In this document: piece after piece, positions 1 through 9,989 of the stretch
How positions within the stretch are numbered: position 1 is the first letter of the stretch
How the letters are laid out: each line of letters begins with the position of its first letter
Origin: Eretmocerus hayati
Lineage: Eukaryota; Arthropoda; Insecta; Hymenoptera; Aphelinidae
Assembly: GCA_029851415.1 (NCBI GenBank)
Contig: CM056744.1
Location: forward strand, 16,251,268 to 16,315,267
DNA: 64,000 nucleotides
Direction of reading: 5' to 3'
Position numbers and translations under genes: made by a program
Notes under the pieces: generated by a model
Database searches by the model: none
Told to the model about the DNA's origin: nothing
Seen by the model: the letters and a program-made list of their open reading frames with translations, nothing else

Positions 1-23
1 AAAAAGCCTGCTGCCCTTCCTAG

Positions 24-171
24 GAAACCCAAATCTCCTTCGATGTTCGGATGTTCAAACTGGTACAAGCCGTCAAACTGTGCCACACACCATGCGATGT
101 TCACCTACCTCGATTCGAGTATTGAATATGAATGTAAGAAGGAATTTAGTCCTGTCACTGTACATCTATAA
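24..171 (+). CDS. Last exon of a secreted Cys-containing protein, possibly lipase family
   Basis: Frame 1 is open from the window edge to TAA at 169-171. A pyrimidine-rich tract ending in TAG (about 9-23) looks like a splice acceptor, so the exon probably starts at 24 in phase 2 and encodes about 48 residues. The peptide shows GC, eight residues, C, two residues, H, then an alanine, a tyrosine, Ser-Ile and a further Cys. This spacing resembles the C-terminal end of insect pancreatic-lipase-family proteins, including phospholipase A1-like enzymes (QPGC...CSH.RA...Y...SI...C). Catalytic residues would lie in upstream exons outside the window. The family call is inference from a short motif; that it is a real terminal exon is better supported, by the acceptor, the cysteine pattern and the AATAAA overlapping the stop codon. 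Confidence 0.38.
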
Positions 172-175
172 TAAA
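170..175 (+). promoter_or_regulatory. Polyadenylation signal AATAAA
   Basis: AATAAA overlaps the TAA stop of the exon at 24-171, which would give an extremely short 3' UTR. It fits the reading of that exon as the end of a gene. Confidence 0.45.
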
Positions 176-1064
176 ATAATCCCCATTCCTGTCCTTTCTG
201 TGTCAATCTATTTTATTGATCGATAATTTTGATCTGAACGACTTGCTCTCTGATCATCGAATATATTTTCTGGAACACATTAGAGTAGAAGCTAGATAAT
301 TTATCGAACGATGATTTTCTCACAGGATATTAATGAAAGCGATAGCCAGCCAATCAGACAGCAAAGTGTTGTCTTAATTTGTGATCTGACTGAACAAAAT
401 TAAAAATTTCACAGTAAATAGATTGGATACATAAGCGAATGGGCAAACTTTCATAATTTGTTGACTGAATCCATGAGTTGAGCCCCTTTCAAGAAGGACC
501 AGGGATTTTTGAGCGAGCTCAACTCACTCTCGATTTATCGACTTTTCGCATTCAGCTATCAATCTATTTCGACGGCGGGCACAATTCGACTCCTGTCATT
601 TCATTATTACAGACGTCAGAAGTTCGGTTGATGGGACTATATCAGAGACCTACTCAGAACCAAGCTTTCAACAATAGCCCTTCCTACATCAAAGGTTTTC
701 ACTTATGAATGATATGGAAGAGCAACTTGTTTCTCAAGAAGTTCACTGCAAAGGCACTTTTTTGTAGTTCTTGGCAAGTCATCATCTTGACCCTTACTCT
801 TCGATTGATGTGAACGTGTGAAAGAAAATTATATTCTGACGCATTATCGTTTTAGGTGGACTAAATGTCGAAGGGAAATTCCTATTGAGAATATATTTTG
901 AGAATATATTTTGAGAATATATTCATCGACAGGGATTGAAAGTCGAAAAATCGTGGGCCTCACTGGTGGATCTCATCGCGTTGAATACGTAGATTTCGAT
1001 TGATTGGTTCTTCTTTTCTATTCTGGATAGAAGTCCATGTTATTCAATAGTATATTTCCCTGCT
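176..1064. other. Intergenic, no gene seen; one 13-bp triplet repeat
   Basis: No convincing gene. At 887-923 the 13-base unit GAGAATATATTTT occurs nearly three times in tandem. An open frame at 478-708 starts at TTG, has no recognisable domain and no good splice context, and is not called. Confidence 0.5.
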
Positions 1065-1221
1065 GAGCACTAGGACAGTTTGTCTGTCGAGCGAAGCGAG
1101 ACAGACATGTCCTCCAGTGCCCAAAATGGGCTTGCAAGCGAGGTGCGGATGATATATTTTTTCATTACGAGAACCCTAAAATCCTATTTAAACGCGGCAT
1201 TTTCAGGTTAGAGTAATGAAA
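1065..1221 (+). repeat. Dispersed hairpin-containing repeat, copy 1
   Basis: About 157 bases nearly identical to 26293-26456. Both copies share the inner hairpin with GTCTGTC / GACAGAC arms, the GAGCGAAGCGAG core, and the downstream stretch ending near GCGGCATTTT. This copy has lost the left half of the outer palindrome (it begins at GAGCACTAGG instead of GCCCATTTTGGGCAC). It behaves as a short interspersed, non-coding element; its class is unknown. Confidence 0.8.
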
Positions 1222-2300
1222 CAAATATTGTGGGTTCCTATCAAGCTCAGTCGTCAGAATCCCGATCTCCACAAGATTAGACACTGGATAAGCAAACTCA
1301 AACTCCATAAGACACCTTACAACGACCCTTTCTAACCAGTCCAAACCCCAATCTTGACTGCCTTACTTCCAAATCCAATTCAAATCGTCAATTCCAGAAT
1401 ACACTCAACTCGAAAGGACCACCGATGAATTCAAGTGCCTACAGCGAAGCAACATCTCTTCTACTCTATTCATCAAAATCGTAACCAACACCATCGAGTG
1501 GATCTGTCCATTGCAATTCGGCTAAATAACAAACGATCTAGAAGCAATTTCTCGTTCCCAAGCCACAATGTCACTGATGTACACATTTGCGGAATTGCGT
1601 ACATATCATCTATAACACGGTTTAGCGCGTGCGACCAATGGCATTTCTCTCAACAAACCAAAGCATCGTTCAGATCAGCTAGCTCTCACCTGCAGATGTG
1701 GTTACTGGTTTGAATGCACCTACCCTATCTCTATGTCTCTCTGAGGGAGTAAATCAGAAATGTCTCTTCGGCAAATCGCCATCAAAAACATGCCAGCGTT
1801 TTCGATATATTAAAGGGGTTGACTGGGAGCACTGTTTCTCGTGATTAAGTCTACTGGAGGTCAGATACGTTATGGAGGTAATTTGAGAGGTTTTGGAAAA
1901 TGAAAAGTTTCAGGGGATGAGGCTATAGATGAGCTTGCTGGGTTGGGTTACAAACTGATAGGTTAGGCCAAGAGTGAGCTATTCCTGACTGATGCCATTG
2001 ATTTTGTCAAAGCAGATTTCGAATTTACGGGCAGAGTAAGAAAAGAATTCCATCTTGAATCAAAGAAAATAGATATCTGTTGTCAAAGATCGATAAGTGT
2101 ATCCAGAGTGGTTCAAATTTCACTCGTATTAACCGTGTCATTGTGCATTTGGGCCAATTCATGCATCGAGCTTTATGCCTCAGAGGGTTTAGGTTGTCTA
2201 CATGTTTACGTTGTGGAAATTGAGTTTCCCCGATCAAAGAACGTATTATCTCAAGTCTATGAGTGACGTGATATTTCAATTACGGGTCACACTCATTTAT
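1222..2300. other. Intergenic, nothing recognisable
   Basis: Mixed-composition DNA without a convincing gene, RNA or repeat. The open frames here are short, overlap one another and lack splice or promoter context. Confidence 0.5.
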
Positions 2301-5150
2301 ATTCGACGAACTCTTAGCCTAGGATGCGGGTTTCGCGCAATGGGCGGCGAACGCAGTTCGGGAATTCAACTGCAACTCGGCCTCACTGCATCACTTACCG
2401 TGAATTTACCTAAAAATCGAAGAAGGGAGGGGGAAACGCCTACACTCTCGAAATGATCGAATACAGATGTTACAATAAATAATCGGCCTCCATTCTGAAA
2501 CGCTGCTTCTACGCGGACGATACACGGAATTTGACATATTATGATCATATTCGCGACAATTAACGGTCAAAATTCAGAATAATCCAATCATCATATGTAA
2601 ATGTCTCTTTTTCGATAAAACGTCTCTCAGAATTCCCTGTAAAATACGAAAATTCACTTCACAATCCTGAAAATACTAAGTACAAAACACTTCACTAACG
2701 GCCTGGGCAATACACTATCGGCTTAGTCATTTATTCAGCGGCCTAGTCGACTTCACTCACAATGGACTCCAAAATTCAAGGAGCACGCTGCTCCGAAATT
2801 CACTCAGAATGGCCGCTACACGCTACGAATAATTACCACGTTGGGATAATGGCCAACTGCTCCAATTCATGGAGCCCGAGTTCCGCACACGCCGAATTTT
2901 ACTGGCCAAGTATTTCGCGATTACTCGGGGTGGCGATCCACCGGGGGTACGGTTTTGCTCGTCGTCGTCCGGACGACAGCAACACTGAATTTCCACGAGA
3001 CGTTTTCCCCCCAAAAGCACTATATGCTCCGCGCACTATGTCTTCACGAGGGTTCACCTCGACTTATCGGCCTCTGGTCACAATATTCGCGGCCCCCGGG
3101 ACGTGCTATTTTATCCCGCACTGTTTGGCCTTAGCACGTGGTCCCCCAGGAGTCCGGATCGGCTGGGAGTCGGTAGGGGTACGCGCGCACGAGGCTCAAG
3201 TTTCGGCCAGGACGAGGGGATTCACTATATCAAAAATGAGCAAAAAGAAGACTCACCGTTATTTTCCATAACTGGTAATACTGATCTGCAGTTTTAAATT
3301 ACGACTCTTGAAGTCTTTTCCAATCATAAGGGACTCTTGAAGTCTCGTGTGCTGTCCTCTAGGACTCCTGGGGGGCACACGGCAAGAACTATGGCGGCTG
3401 GAAAGCGAAGGGCGAAAAGCGCGTGCATTCTAGGCAAAGGCTATCCAACAAGTGGCCTCAGGGCCGACTTCTTCTTGAAGTTGAAGTTCCGTCTTCTTCA
3501 ACTAAGAAGACGCGCTGTGATTGGCCCAATAAATTCCATCCGGAAAACTGGCAGCACCCTCTATCGGAGCTGCGCGGCAAAATTTGAAGTACATAAGGGC
3601 ACATTGCGGCCAGCATGCGCACGAAATTCACGGAATTACACGGCCAAACAGCACGGAAATATATGTACGACACTGCCTTTGGCCTCCACTCGTACCGTCT
3701 TTTATCTCACTTGCACCTATAGTAAGCATCGGCTGGCGTGGAGACGCTGCGCAGCTCGCATTGCCTCCACTTTTGGCCTTTCACTGCACCTGATATTCGT
3801 TACACGGCCTAGTATACCTATATCTATCCCCGGCCTGTATTAATATAACTATATAGTACATCCCATGCGCCAGTATATCCATATGGGTCTGTGCATAGTC
3901 ACAGCATGGCCATATGTACCTAATATATTACCATCCGGTAGTATCTCCGCCTCACACACACATATACATCGGTGTGTGTCGTCTGCGGGGTGAATTTACA
4001 CCCAGAGACCGATGTCCGGGTCCCCATAGTTTCCCATGTCGGCCTGCTCAGGTATACCCGCCCTGAGCCATGCTACACCGTCAGGTAGCGCCATCACACC
4101 GGCAGCAACAAGTTGGTAGTGCGTCGTCTGCGCGGCCGTGCATCAACATCGGCTCCGCGATCCTCGTCCTCTGGTGAGCTACCCGGGCTCACCCGCGTTG
4201 GCCAGCGGGTCACCGGTGTCGTGGGTGACCACCTACATGGTGGTGTGGTAGTGCGCGGGTGCATTTTTGGCCAGGTTATGCGTGGGTGCAGTCAGCAAGT
4301 GCTGCATGCACGCATAGCCTCCCACAGTCTATATGCAGCTGACTCTGGGTTGCCGCGTATGGGCTATGGCAGGCAACCCAGGGTGTGCCGCACCAAGTGC
4401 AGCCTCACCACCAGGCCATAATCACCCGTGTTCATTGTCACCTTCGTCGTCGCCCTGACAAAAGCGCCCCGGCCTGATCGCATCGTCGTCACCTGGTGCA
4501 CGCTGTGTGTGAACGTTTTGATTGATTGAATACGAACTCAATCATTAAAGCGTGCACTCTCGAATGATTGCCCTAAAACTCGCGTGTGATTACCAGAGGA
4601 GGACTGGTGGATGCAACACGGGGTCTGCGGGCCCCGGTTGTTACCACCAGCATCATCTGTTCGGCCTGTATCCAGGTGTACCATAATGGGTACACCGCGG
4701 ATACACCATAGTGATGGTCACGGCAGGGTGCAGGTGCGCGGCCTTAAGTACCCGGGTAGCCCACCCGGGGCACAAGTTTCCTAAATTGTTGTCGTCGTCG
4801 TCGACCACCGGCCTCCTAGAGTGTGATGCCCGCGGCGATCAGCGGTGCGGGTGGGGTTGCCGGCTTGCAGGCATACTCGCGGTAGCGGCAACTCGTTGTC
4901 TCGGCCGTCGTCATCGTCGCCTCGAGCAGCAGCACCTCGACAAAAAAAAGAAGTATTCTCCGCGAATACTCAGTCTGGAGGCTGCTGCTCGAGGCACGAC
5001 GAGAGAATTGCCTACGTTTGGCCCCAAAAACCGCTGTGACGATTTTATCGTCACATTAACCCCGTTTAGACGGGGGTGGGGTGAGTCCGTGTTCTCCAGA
5101 AGGGAGCGGCCTTGCTCAAAACATAGGCCGTGCACTCTCGCCTTATAGTG
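2300..5150. mobile_element. GC-rich, GGCC-rich domain, probably part of the neighbouring retroelement
   Basis: Base composition changes sharply from AT-rich to GC-rich near 2300, and CGGCC/GGCC words become very frequent, as they also are in the integrase region at 6.0-9.4 kb. That shared word use is why I group the two. No continuous reading frame with a known domain was found; the open frames lie in several conflicting frames on both strands. GTCGTCGTCGTCG occurs near 4791. A word CGTGCACTCTCG recurs near 4550 and 5130. No paired LTRs could be established by eye. The domain ends in AT-rich DNA from about 5150. Confidence 0.4.
4919..4995. repeat. Inverted repeat with nested hairpin
   Basis: GCCTCGAGCAGCAGC at 4919-4933 is the exact reverse complement of GCTGCTGCTCGAGGC at 4981-4995, a 15-bp perfect stem. 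Inside it lies a smaller hairpin with arms AGTATT and AATACT. It sits in the GC-rich domain; its function is unknown. Confidence 0.85.
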
Positions 5151-5461
5151 AATTCTCTCGTCGCAACCTCGAACAGCAATTAAAATTCATTCCATAATCT
5201 AATAGATATAAATATATTGTCATATAGAATAAAAATAGATCAATATCATTGGGCAATCGCATACACTCACTCTCATTCAACCAACCTGAAAGGGTAAAGA
5301 AATGTAATCGGGGTCCTACATCGCTAGGGTAAGCAAAGAATCTACGGGATGGGGAGATGAGCCTCCTGGGCCCTACCAACATGGAAACTACTCAAACATT
5401 CTCTGAAAATGAACAACAAAAAAGCATAGCAACTTACTTGTTCAACTGAATTTTCAAACTT

Positions 5462-5662
5462 CGGCCTTTTTTTTTACTGATTCTTCGGCCCTTTCATACT
5501 GATTCTTCAGCCGTTTCATACTGATTCTTCGGCCGTTTTATACTGATTCTTCGGCCGTTTTATACTGATTCTTCGGCCCCTTCCATACTGATCCTTCGGC
5601 CGTTTTATACTGATTCTTCGGCCGGTTTATACTGATTCTTCGGCCCTTTTATACTGATTCTT
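5462..5662. repeat. Minisatellite, 22-bp unit, about nine copies
   Basis: The consensus CGGCCGTTTTATACTGATTC plus TT repeats about nine times head to tail, with variation mostly at bases 6-11 (CCTTTC, CGTTTT, CCCTTCC, CGGTTT). It lies just outside the last open frame of the retroelement on the minus strand, so it may be in that element's 3' non-coding region. Confidence 0.92.
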
Positions 5663-5728
5663 CGGCCCTTCCCCGGCCTTCTCATAACTGCGTCCCGACC
5701 GACCACATGCTATTCCGGATCATCTCTG

Positions 5729-6035
5729 GGTATTGCCCTGAAAAGGGCGCCTCTACCTGGTCTAGTGGCTGGCCATGTTTTGCAAGCTCTTGCTTGCGGG
5801 AACTCCGCACACCCGCGACTCTGTCTGTTCTCTCGTTGTCGCCCTGAAAAGGGTGCCCCGACCTGTCTCAGCGGCTAACCTACTGGCCCATCATCGCAAG
5901 CTCTGACTCATAATAACTCTGCCACACGTGTCCTAACTCTGGGTATTGCCCTGGAAAGGGCGCCTCGACCTGGCTCAGTGACTAACCCACTGGCCCATCA
6001 TCGCAAGCTCCAGCCCGTGGTGACTCCACCCCTCC
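5729..6035. repeat. Tandem repeat, unit about 105 bp, three diverged copies
   Basis: Three copies begin near 5729, 5836 and 5938. Each contains GCCCTG(A/G)AAAGGG(C/T)GCC, then a CGACCTG-like word, then GCAAGCTC. A fragment of the same motif is seen near 4450. The repeats flank the coding part of the decayed retroelement on its 3' side. Confidence 0.8.
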
Positions 6036-6079
6036 CGGTAGCGAGGAGGCCGAGTTGGCGGAGCCACAGTTCTGAGAAC

Positions 6080-6954
6080 CTACCGCTGGTCCGGTGGGGC
6101 TCCGGGTGGGCAGGCAACAAAGAAGGCCTGCCTCATCGCGTCCCTCGCCGCGGGCGGCAAGTTCTCGGTGGCCTCCCAGACCCGTTGGACCGTCTCCGCG
6201 TACGAGGGAGCGTGGGGTGGTTGCGGTGTTGCGAGGGGCTGAGCGCGGGCGGCTGCTGCGGCCTGTTCAATCCGGGCTCCCTCCTCTGCTCGGTGGGCCC
6301 GAACTCGCTTTTCTCGGCGTTGCGCGGCCTCGCGGTGCGCCTGTCTTGCTCGTTCGGCCTCTTCTCGGGCGCGGGCGCCCTTCACAAGCAGTCGAGCATG
6401 TGCGATCTGGGCCCGCTGCGCCTGCTCGCGGCCCACCTTGCGCGATCCTTCGCTTCGCGGAGGCTGGCAGGGGATCTCGGCCTTGGCTCACGCTGGGCTC
6501 CAGCTCCGGGCTTCGGCCCCCGGTGTCGGGCCTCCTCATCAATCCGCCGCACGGCATCCCTGTTCTCTGCCTGTTCGTGGTCTCTTTCACGCTCTGCGCG
6601 CTGGAGTCGCAGGGCCATCTGCCCCCGACCATCACGCGTCTCCTGAGCGATGTATGCTTCATGGCACCGGGGATACGTTGATACGTGGCAGCGCCCAGAG
6701 ACGTGCCCACTGTCCACCCTCCAACAGTTGAGGCAGCTAAACGGGGTGGGTCCACGCGAGGGTCGGTGGGCAGCGGAATTAGTCCCGAAGGAACAACCCC
6801 TGAGTTTTGATGGCCCTGGAGCGTCCGGTGGTCTCGTTCCTGGCTCTGGCGGTGTTGCGGGCCCTCTCTCGGTCCGCTGGCCATTGCGGGCTCCAGGGCC
6901 TGTCTGCTGTCCGGCGATCCCTCGATGGACTCCTCGCCCTACCTCGGCCTGCAT
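6080..6954 (-). pseudogene. Retroelement fragment: zinc knuckle plus Arg/Glu-rich coiled coil
   Basis: Two overlapping minus-strand frames (6954-6382 and 6436-6080) together read as one region. The first contains CLNC, six residues, GH-type histidine, four residues, C, close to a retroviral-type CCHC knuckle but with wider spacing (CX2CX6HX4C rather than CX2CX4HX4C). It is followed by a highly charged Arg/Glu/Ala segment likely to form a coiled coil, which continues in the second frame. Zinc knuckles normally belong to Gag, yet this one lies downstream of integrase in the same orientation. The frame breaks between the pieces suggest a decayed sequence. Identification as Gag-like is inference. 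Confidence 0.45.
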
Positions 6955-7801
6955 CCTCGGTGGGTCTCCTCCCGGGGCGCTCAGAACCGTGGTCCCACCG
7001 CTCGACCTCTGGCCAGTTCGGCCGTTGTTCGTTCTGGGGTAGCTCCAGCGACAATCGTCGGACGAGATTCCGGGGTCCCAGCTCGACCACCTCTACTTCT
7101 CTATAGGGGGTAGGACCGCCTTCATAGTCGTCGACCGTCAGTTGACGACGGGGGTTGTACGCCCGACGCCGACTACCGCTGTCGTGGCGCATTCGGGAAA
7201 GATCGTCCAAGGTGGCCCTGGATGTAGAGTGCTGGGGCTCCCCTCGCCACATAGGGGGTGAGGTCGGCCTGATTTCCGGCCGTTGGCGGGTTGGGACTGA
7301 TGGAGGCACCACTACTACCGGGGGTTCGTTCTCCGGCTGACGCGGGGGTACTGTCAGTGGGAGTGCGGCAGCGACTGAGGGACTAGTCTCCGGCTCCAGG
7401 TCAATCAGTTCAGCGATGACAGGTTGAGTCCGGACTCGACCTGGGGCCGGAGGATGCTGAGCCCGACGAGTCGGGGGAGGGGTCACTTGTCGGAATTCCT
7501 CGGTTGCACGCAGTCGCTCGGCCTCCGGGATCCCATCTTCGGGTCCCAAATCCTCTCCCCAGTCGATCAGGTCGTCCAGTTGTTTCTCGGCTTCAATTGA
7601 GGCGGCGGCTTCCTCCGACAGGCTGGATGCGAGGACTTCCTCGGGGGGACTGGTCGCAGCGGCTTCCGCGGATGGACTGGGCGCGATTGTAGACCCTTCG
7701 GCTCCGTCTCGATGCGGCCTCCGGAGGGTGCGAGGGATAGCTCCCTTAGCCCGATGTTCGGCCAGCTCGTCCTCCTTCAGCGGCACCAACTCCACCACCA
7801 T
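6779..7801 (-). pseudogene. Proline-rich, acidic open frame downstream of integrase
   Basis: A 340-residue open frame starting with Met. The first third is Glu/Ala/Ser/Pro-rich (low complexity), the middle Pro/Val-rich, and the last third Arg-rich with many RD, RR and SR pairs. No catalytic motif, membrane segment or signal peptide is visible, so it is not an obvious envelope protein. Its stop overlaps the point where the reading shifts by one base into the frame that carries the zinc knuckle (6954-6382), so the two may once have been one protein, or be joined by frameshifting. GC content and codon use match the integrase region and not the host genes. Confidence 0.45.
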
Positions 7802-7875
7802 TTGCCGATCGTTGAATCGGACACGTCGGGGTTGGTCCGTGTTGGCCTCAATTGGTTACAGCTCCACTACTCCGA

Positions 7876-8508
7876 TTAGATCGGGTTCGCCCGTTTCGGG
7901 AGGGGTGTCACCTCCATTTCGCAGTCCATTGGGACGGCACCCTCCCCAGAATCTGCTGCGGCCTGAGCCAGATCGGCCACCTCATCGGCTGGAGGATCGA
8001 GCACCTCCACTGCGCCTTGGTCCATGGGTTGGTCGGGTTGGACTTGGGCTGACGGAGCATGAGGGGTGTCGTCAACCACCCGGTAGCTCCCCGCAGCGAA
8101 GAACCGGAAGGGGCGCTCCGCTAAGGTCACCCGATCGGACCAATCCTTGAGCGCTCTCTTGCGCTCCTCGGGGGTGGGTATGGCCACGAAGTTTGGTGGT
8201 CGGGGTAGAGCAGCTTCCTTGCCCACCTCGGCCGCCTGGTTCCAAAGGATTCCGGCCTCCATGAAATCCGCGGGTTCGGGGAAGAGTTCCGCGAAATCCG
8301 GAATATCGTCCTGGTTTCCGGCCCGCGACTCCACTAAGGGCGCCCTGACTTCCATGGAGTCCCCCGCAGCTTCTTCACGGCCACGTTCGTCGGCCCCTAC
8401 CCGGCCAGGGTCTTCGGACTGTGGTTCGGCCGGGACTTCTTCGGGGTGCTCTTGCCCGTCGCGGTCCATGAGTACCTGGAACTCCAGGCGTTCCTCGATT
8501 TCGGCCTC
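7876..8508 (-). pseudogene. Acidic open frame between integrase and the proline-rich region
   Basis: A minus-strand frame open from about 8508, with the first Met at 8469. It is rich in Glu, Asp, Ala and Pro, with one less biased stretch around residues 95-140 of the 197-residue Met-initiated frame that holds a globular-looking segment (KRALKDWSDRV, then a FRFFAAGSY stretch). I do not recognise the family. It begins about 130 bases after the integrase stop and is followed by the proline-rich frame, so it is probably the N-terminal part of the same non-canonical third ORF of the retroelement. Confidence 0.4.
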
Positions 8509-8635
8509 ATTGGGGTGGTCTCCTGAAACAATAATCGGCCGTCAACCCGAGCTACCTCTTGGGTGGCAGCCTCATGCTTTCCTTACGGGAGGGGTGGTTT
8601 TTCTGGACTCACTACTTGCGGGGAGGGATCCATCG

Positions 8636-9423
8636 TTATAATTGGGATACGTAGGCCTCTGGCAGTTTCCTACCTAGATCTCCCTCCAATACATAAACTA
8701 ACTGCGACTTTACCGCGATTATCTTGAATGGCCCGTCATATTTTGGCGCGAGTTTCTTCGAGAATTTATTCGCGGCATTCGATGAAAAGTGAGTTTTTCG
8801 GCAAACCATATCCCCTACGTGGAACTCTGCGTGCTTTCGGCCATTGTTGTAGTGCTCGGCCTGTCTACGCCTGGCCTTGTCGATATTCAATTGAACTAGA
8901 TCTCTCAACGCGTCCAATCGTTACACCCTATCCGCCCACGCGGCCTCGTCTATTTTCTCCACTAGTTTCCTGGCCGTTAGCTCACGTTTTAGACTCTTCA
9001 CTGGCCTCGAATTTAGGCCATAATTACAGAATGCGGGAGACACTTTGAGTGTAGACTGAACGGACGTATTGATGGCGTGCCTGAATTCATGTACATGAAG
9101 GTCCCAATCCCGGTGATCACCCTTCACGTACCGCGCGATCATCGTCTTCAGCGTCCTATTACTACGCTCCGTGGGATTGCACTGGGGAAAATAAGGGGGG
9201 GTAAACACCTGTTTCACCCCATACTCGGCCAGTCGGTCGGCCAAGAGCTTGTTATCGAACTCTTTCCCATTATCGACGACAAAATAATCCAGAGTCTCCC
9301 AGCGAAACAATATGAGGTCTTCAGTCGCGGCTAATACCGATTTTCCGTCGGCCTAACGCAATGGTTTTGTCTCGATCACACGCAGGGAAGTTGGGTAACT
9401 GTCGCTAGCTACCCAAAATGACC
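8636..9423 (-). pseudogene. Ty3/gypsy-type retrotransposon integrase, broken
   Basis: One continuous minus-strand frame from about 9423 to the stop at 8636 reads as an integrase. The core has the three acidic residues expected: Asp in an ASD context (codon 9401-9403), Asp in VVDNGKEF, and Glu in NPTERSNR 35 residues later, followed by an HxxxFRHAIN helix and a typical SPAF segment. The C-terminal part has the GDMV/GPFKI pattern of the gypsy GPY/F module. Two in-frame stops interrupt it: TAG at 9353-9355 and TAA just after WADRV near 8921. Reverse transcriptase, protease and the HHCC domain are missing; element-like sequence ends at about 9430. It is a dead, 5'-truncated copy. Only its breaks are described here. 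Confidence 0.85.
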
Positions 9424-9435
9424 AAGAGTGGAGGC

Positions 9436-9989
9436 CAGGGTGAGACGCAAGCTGTTAAAAATTGAGAAATGTTTAGTGAAAATCAAAGACACCCAAAAAA
9501 TGTCTGATTCCCTTTTCAACTGATTCGCATGAACGACAGATCATGCCCGAGTTTTGGTATCTTTTAGTTGGGCAAAAATTGAGTAATCAACTCTGATATC
9601 AATCGTTACCCGAGGACGATTGCTTTCCATCACGGTAGCTCGATTAGTGACCGACAAACGCATGAACACCAATTTTCTGTTTGGGAATCTACCTTTCAAG
9701 AACTATGTTCCCAACCGTTTCGGTATGGTGATGGATAAGAGGGCTGATTTTTCGACTCTCGTTTATTATAAACATATTCAAAATTATGGTAATCAACCAG
9801 GGAGGAAAGCATGCTTTGCCTTGGATGTCTTGAAGTTTCACAGAAATTCTACATTTTTAACAGCTCGATTATCACTCTGGACTCCAAACTTGATTATTTT
9901 GGGTTGCTAGAGACAGTTCAACCAACAGTCAACTCCTCCGCGTGTCATAATCTTGGGATGATTTGTTTTGTCCTCGGCGGAACTCAATT
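9436..9989. other. Intergenic, nothing recognisable
   Basis: The composition returns to AT-rich. Open frames at 9620-9910 and 9811-10047 overlap each other in different frames and have no recognisable domain. Confidence 0.45.

Noticed and set aside
2762..3843. Frames of 168-169 residues on the plus strand at 2762-3271 and 3337-3843
   Set aside because: No domain, overlapping alternatives in other frames, and a GC-rich, GGCC-rich setting where long frames are expected by chance.
5978..7340. Long plus-strand frames opposite the retroelement
   Set aside because: GC-rich DNA with few stops produces mirror frames. The minus-strand frames include the zinc knuckle and agree with the orientation of the integrase.
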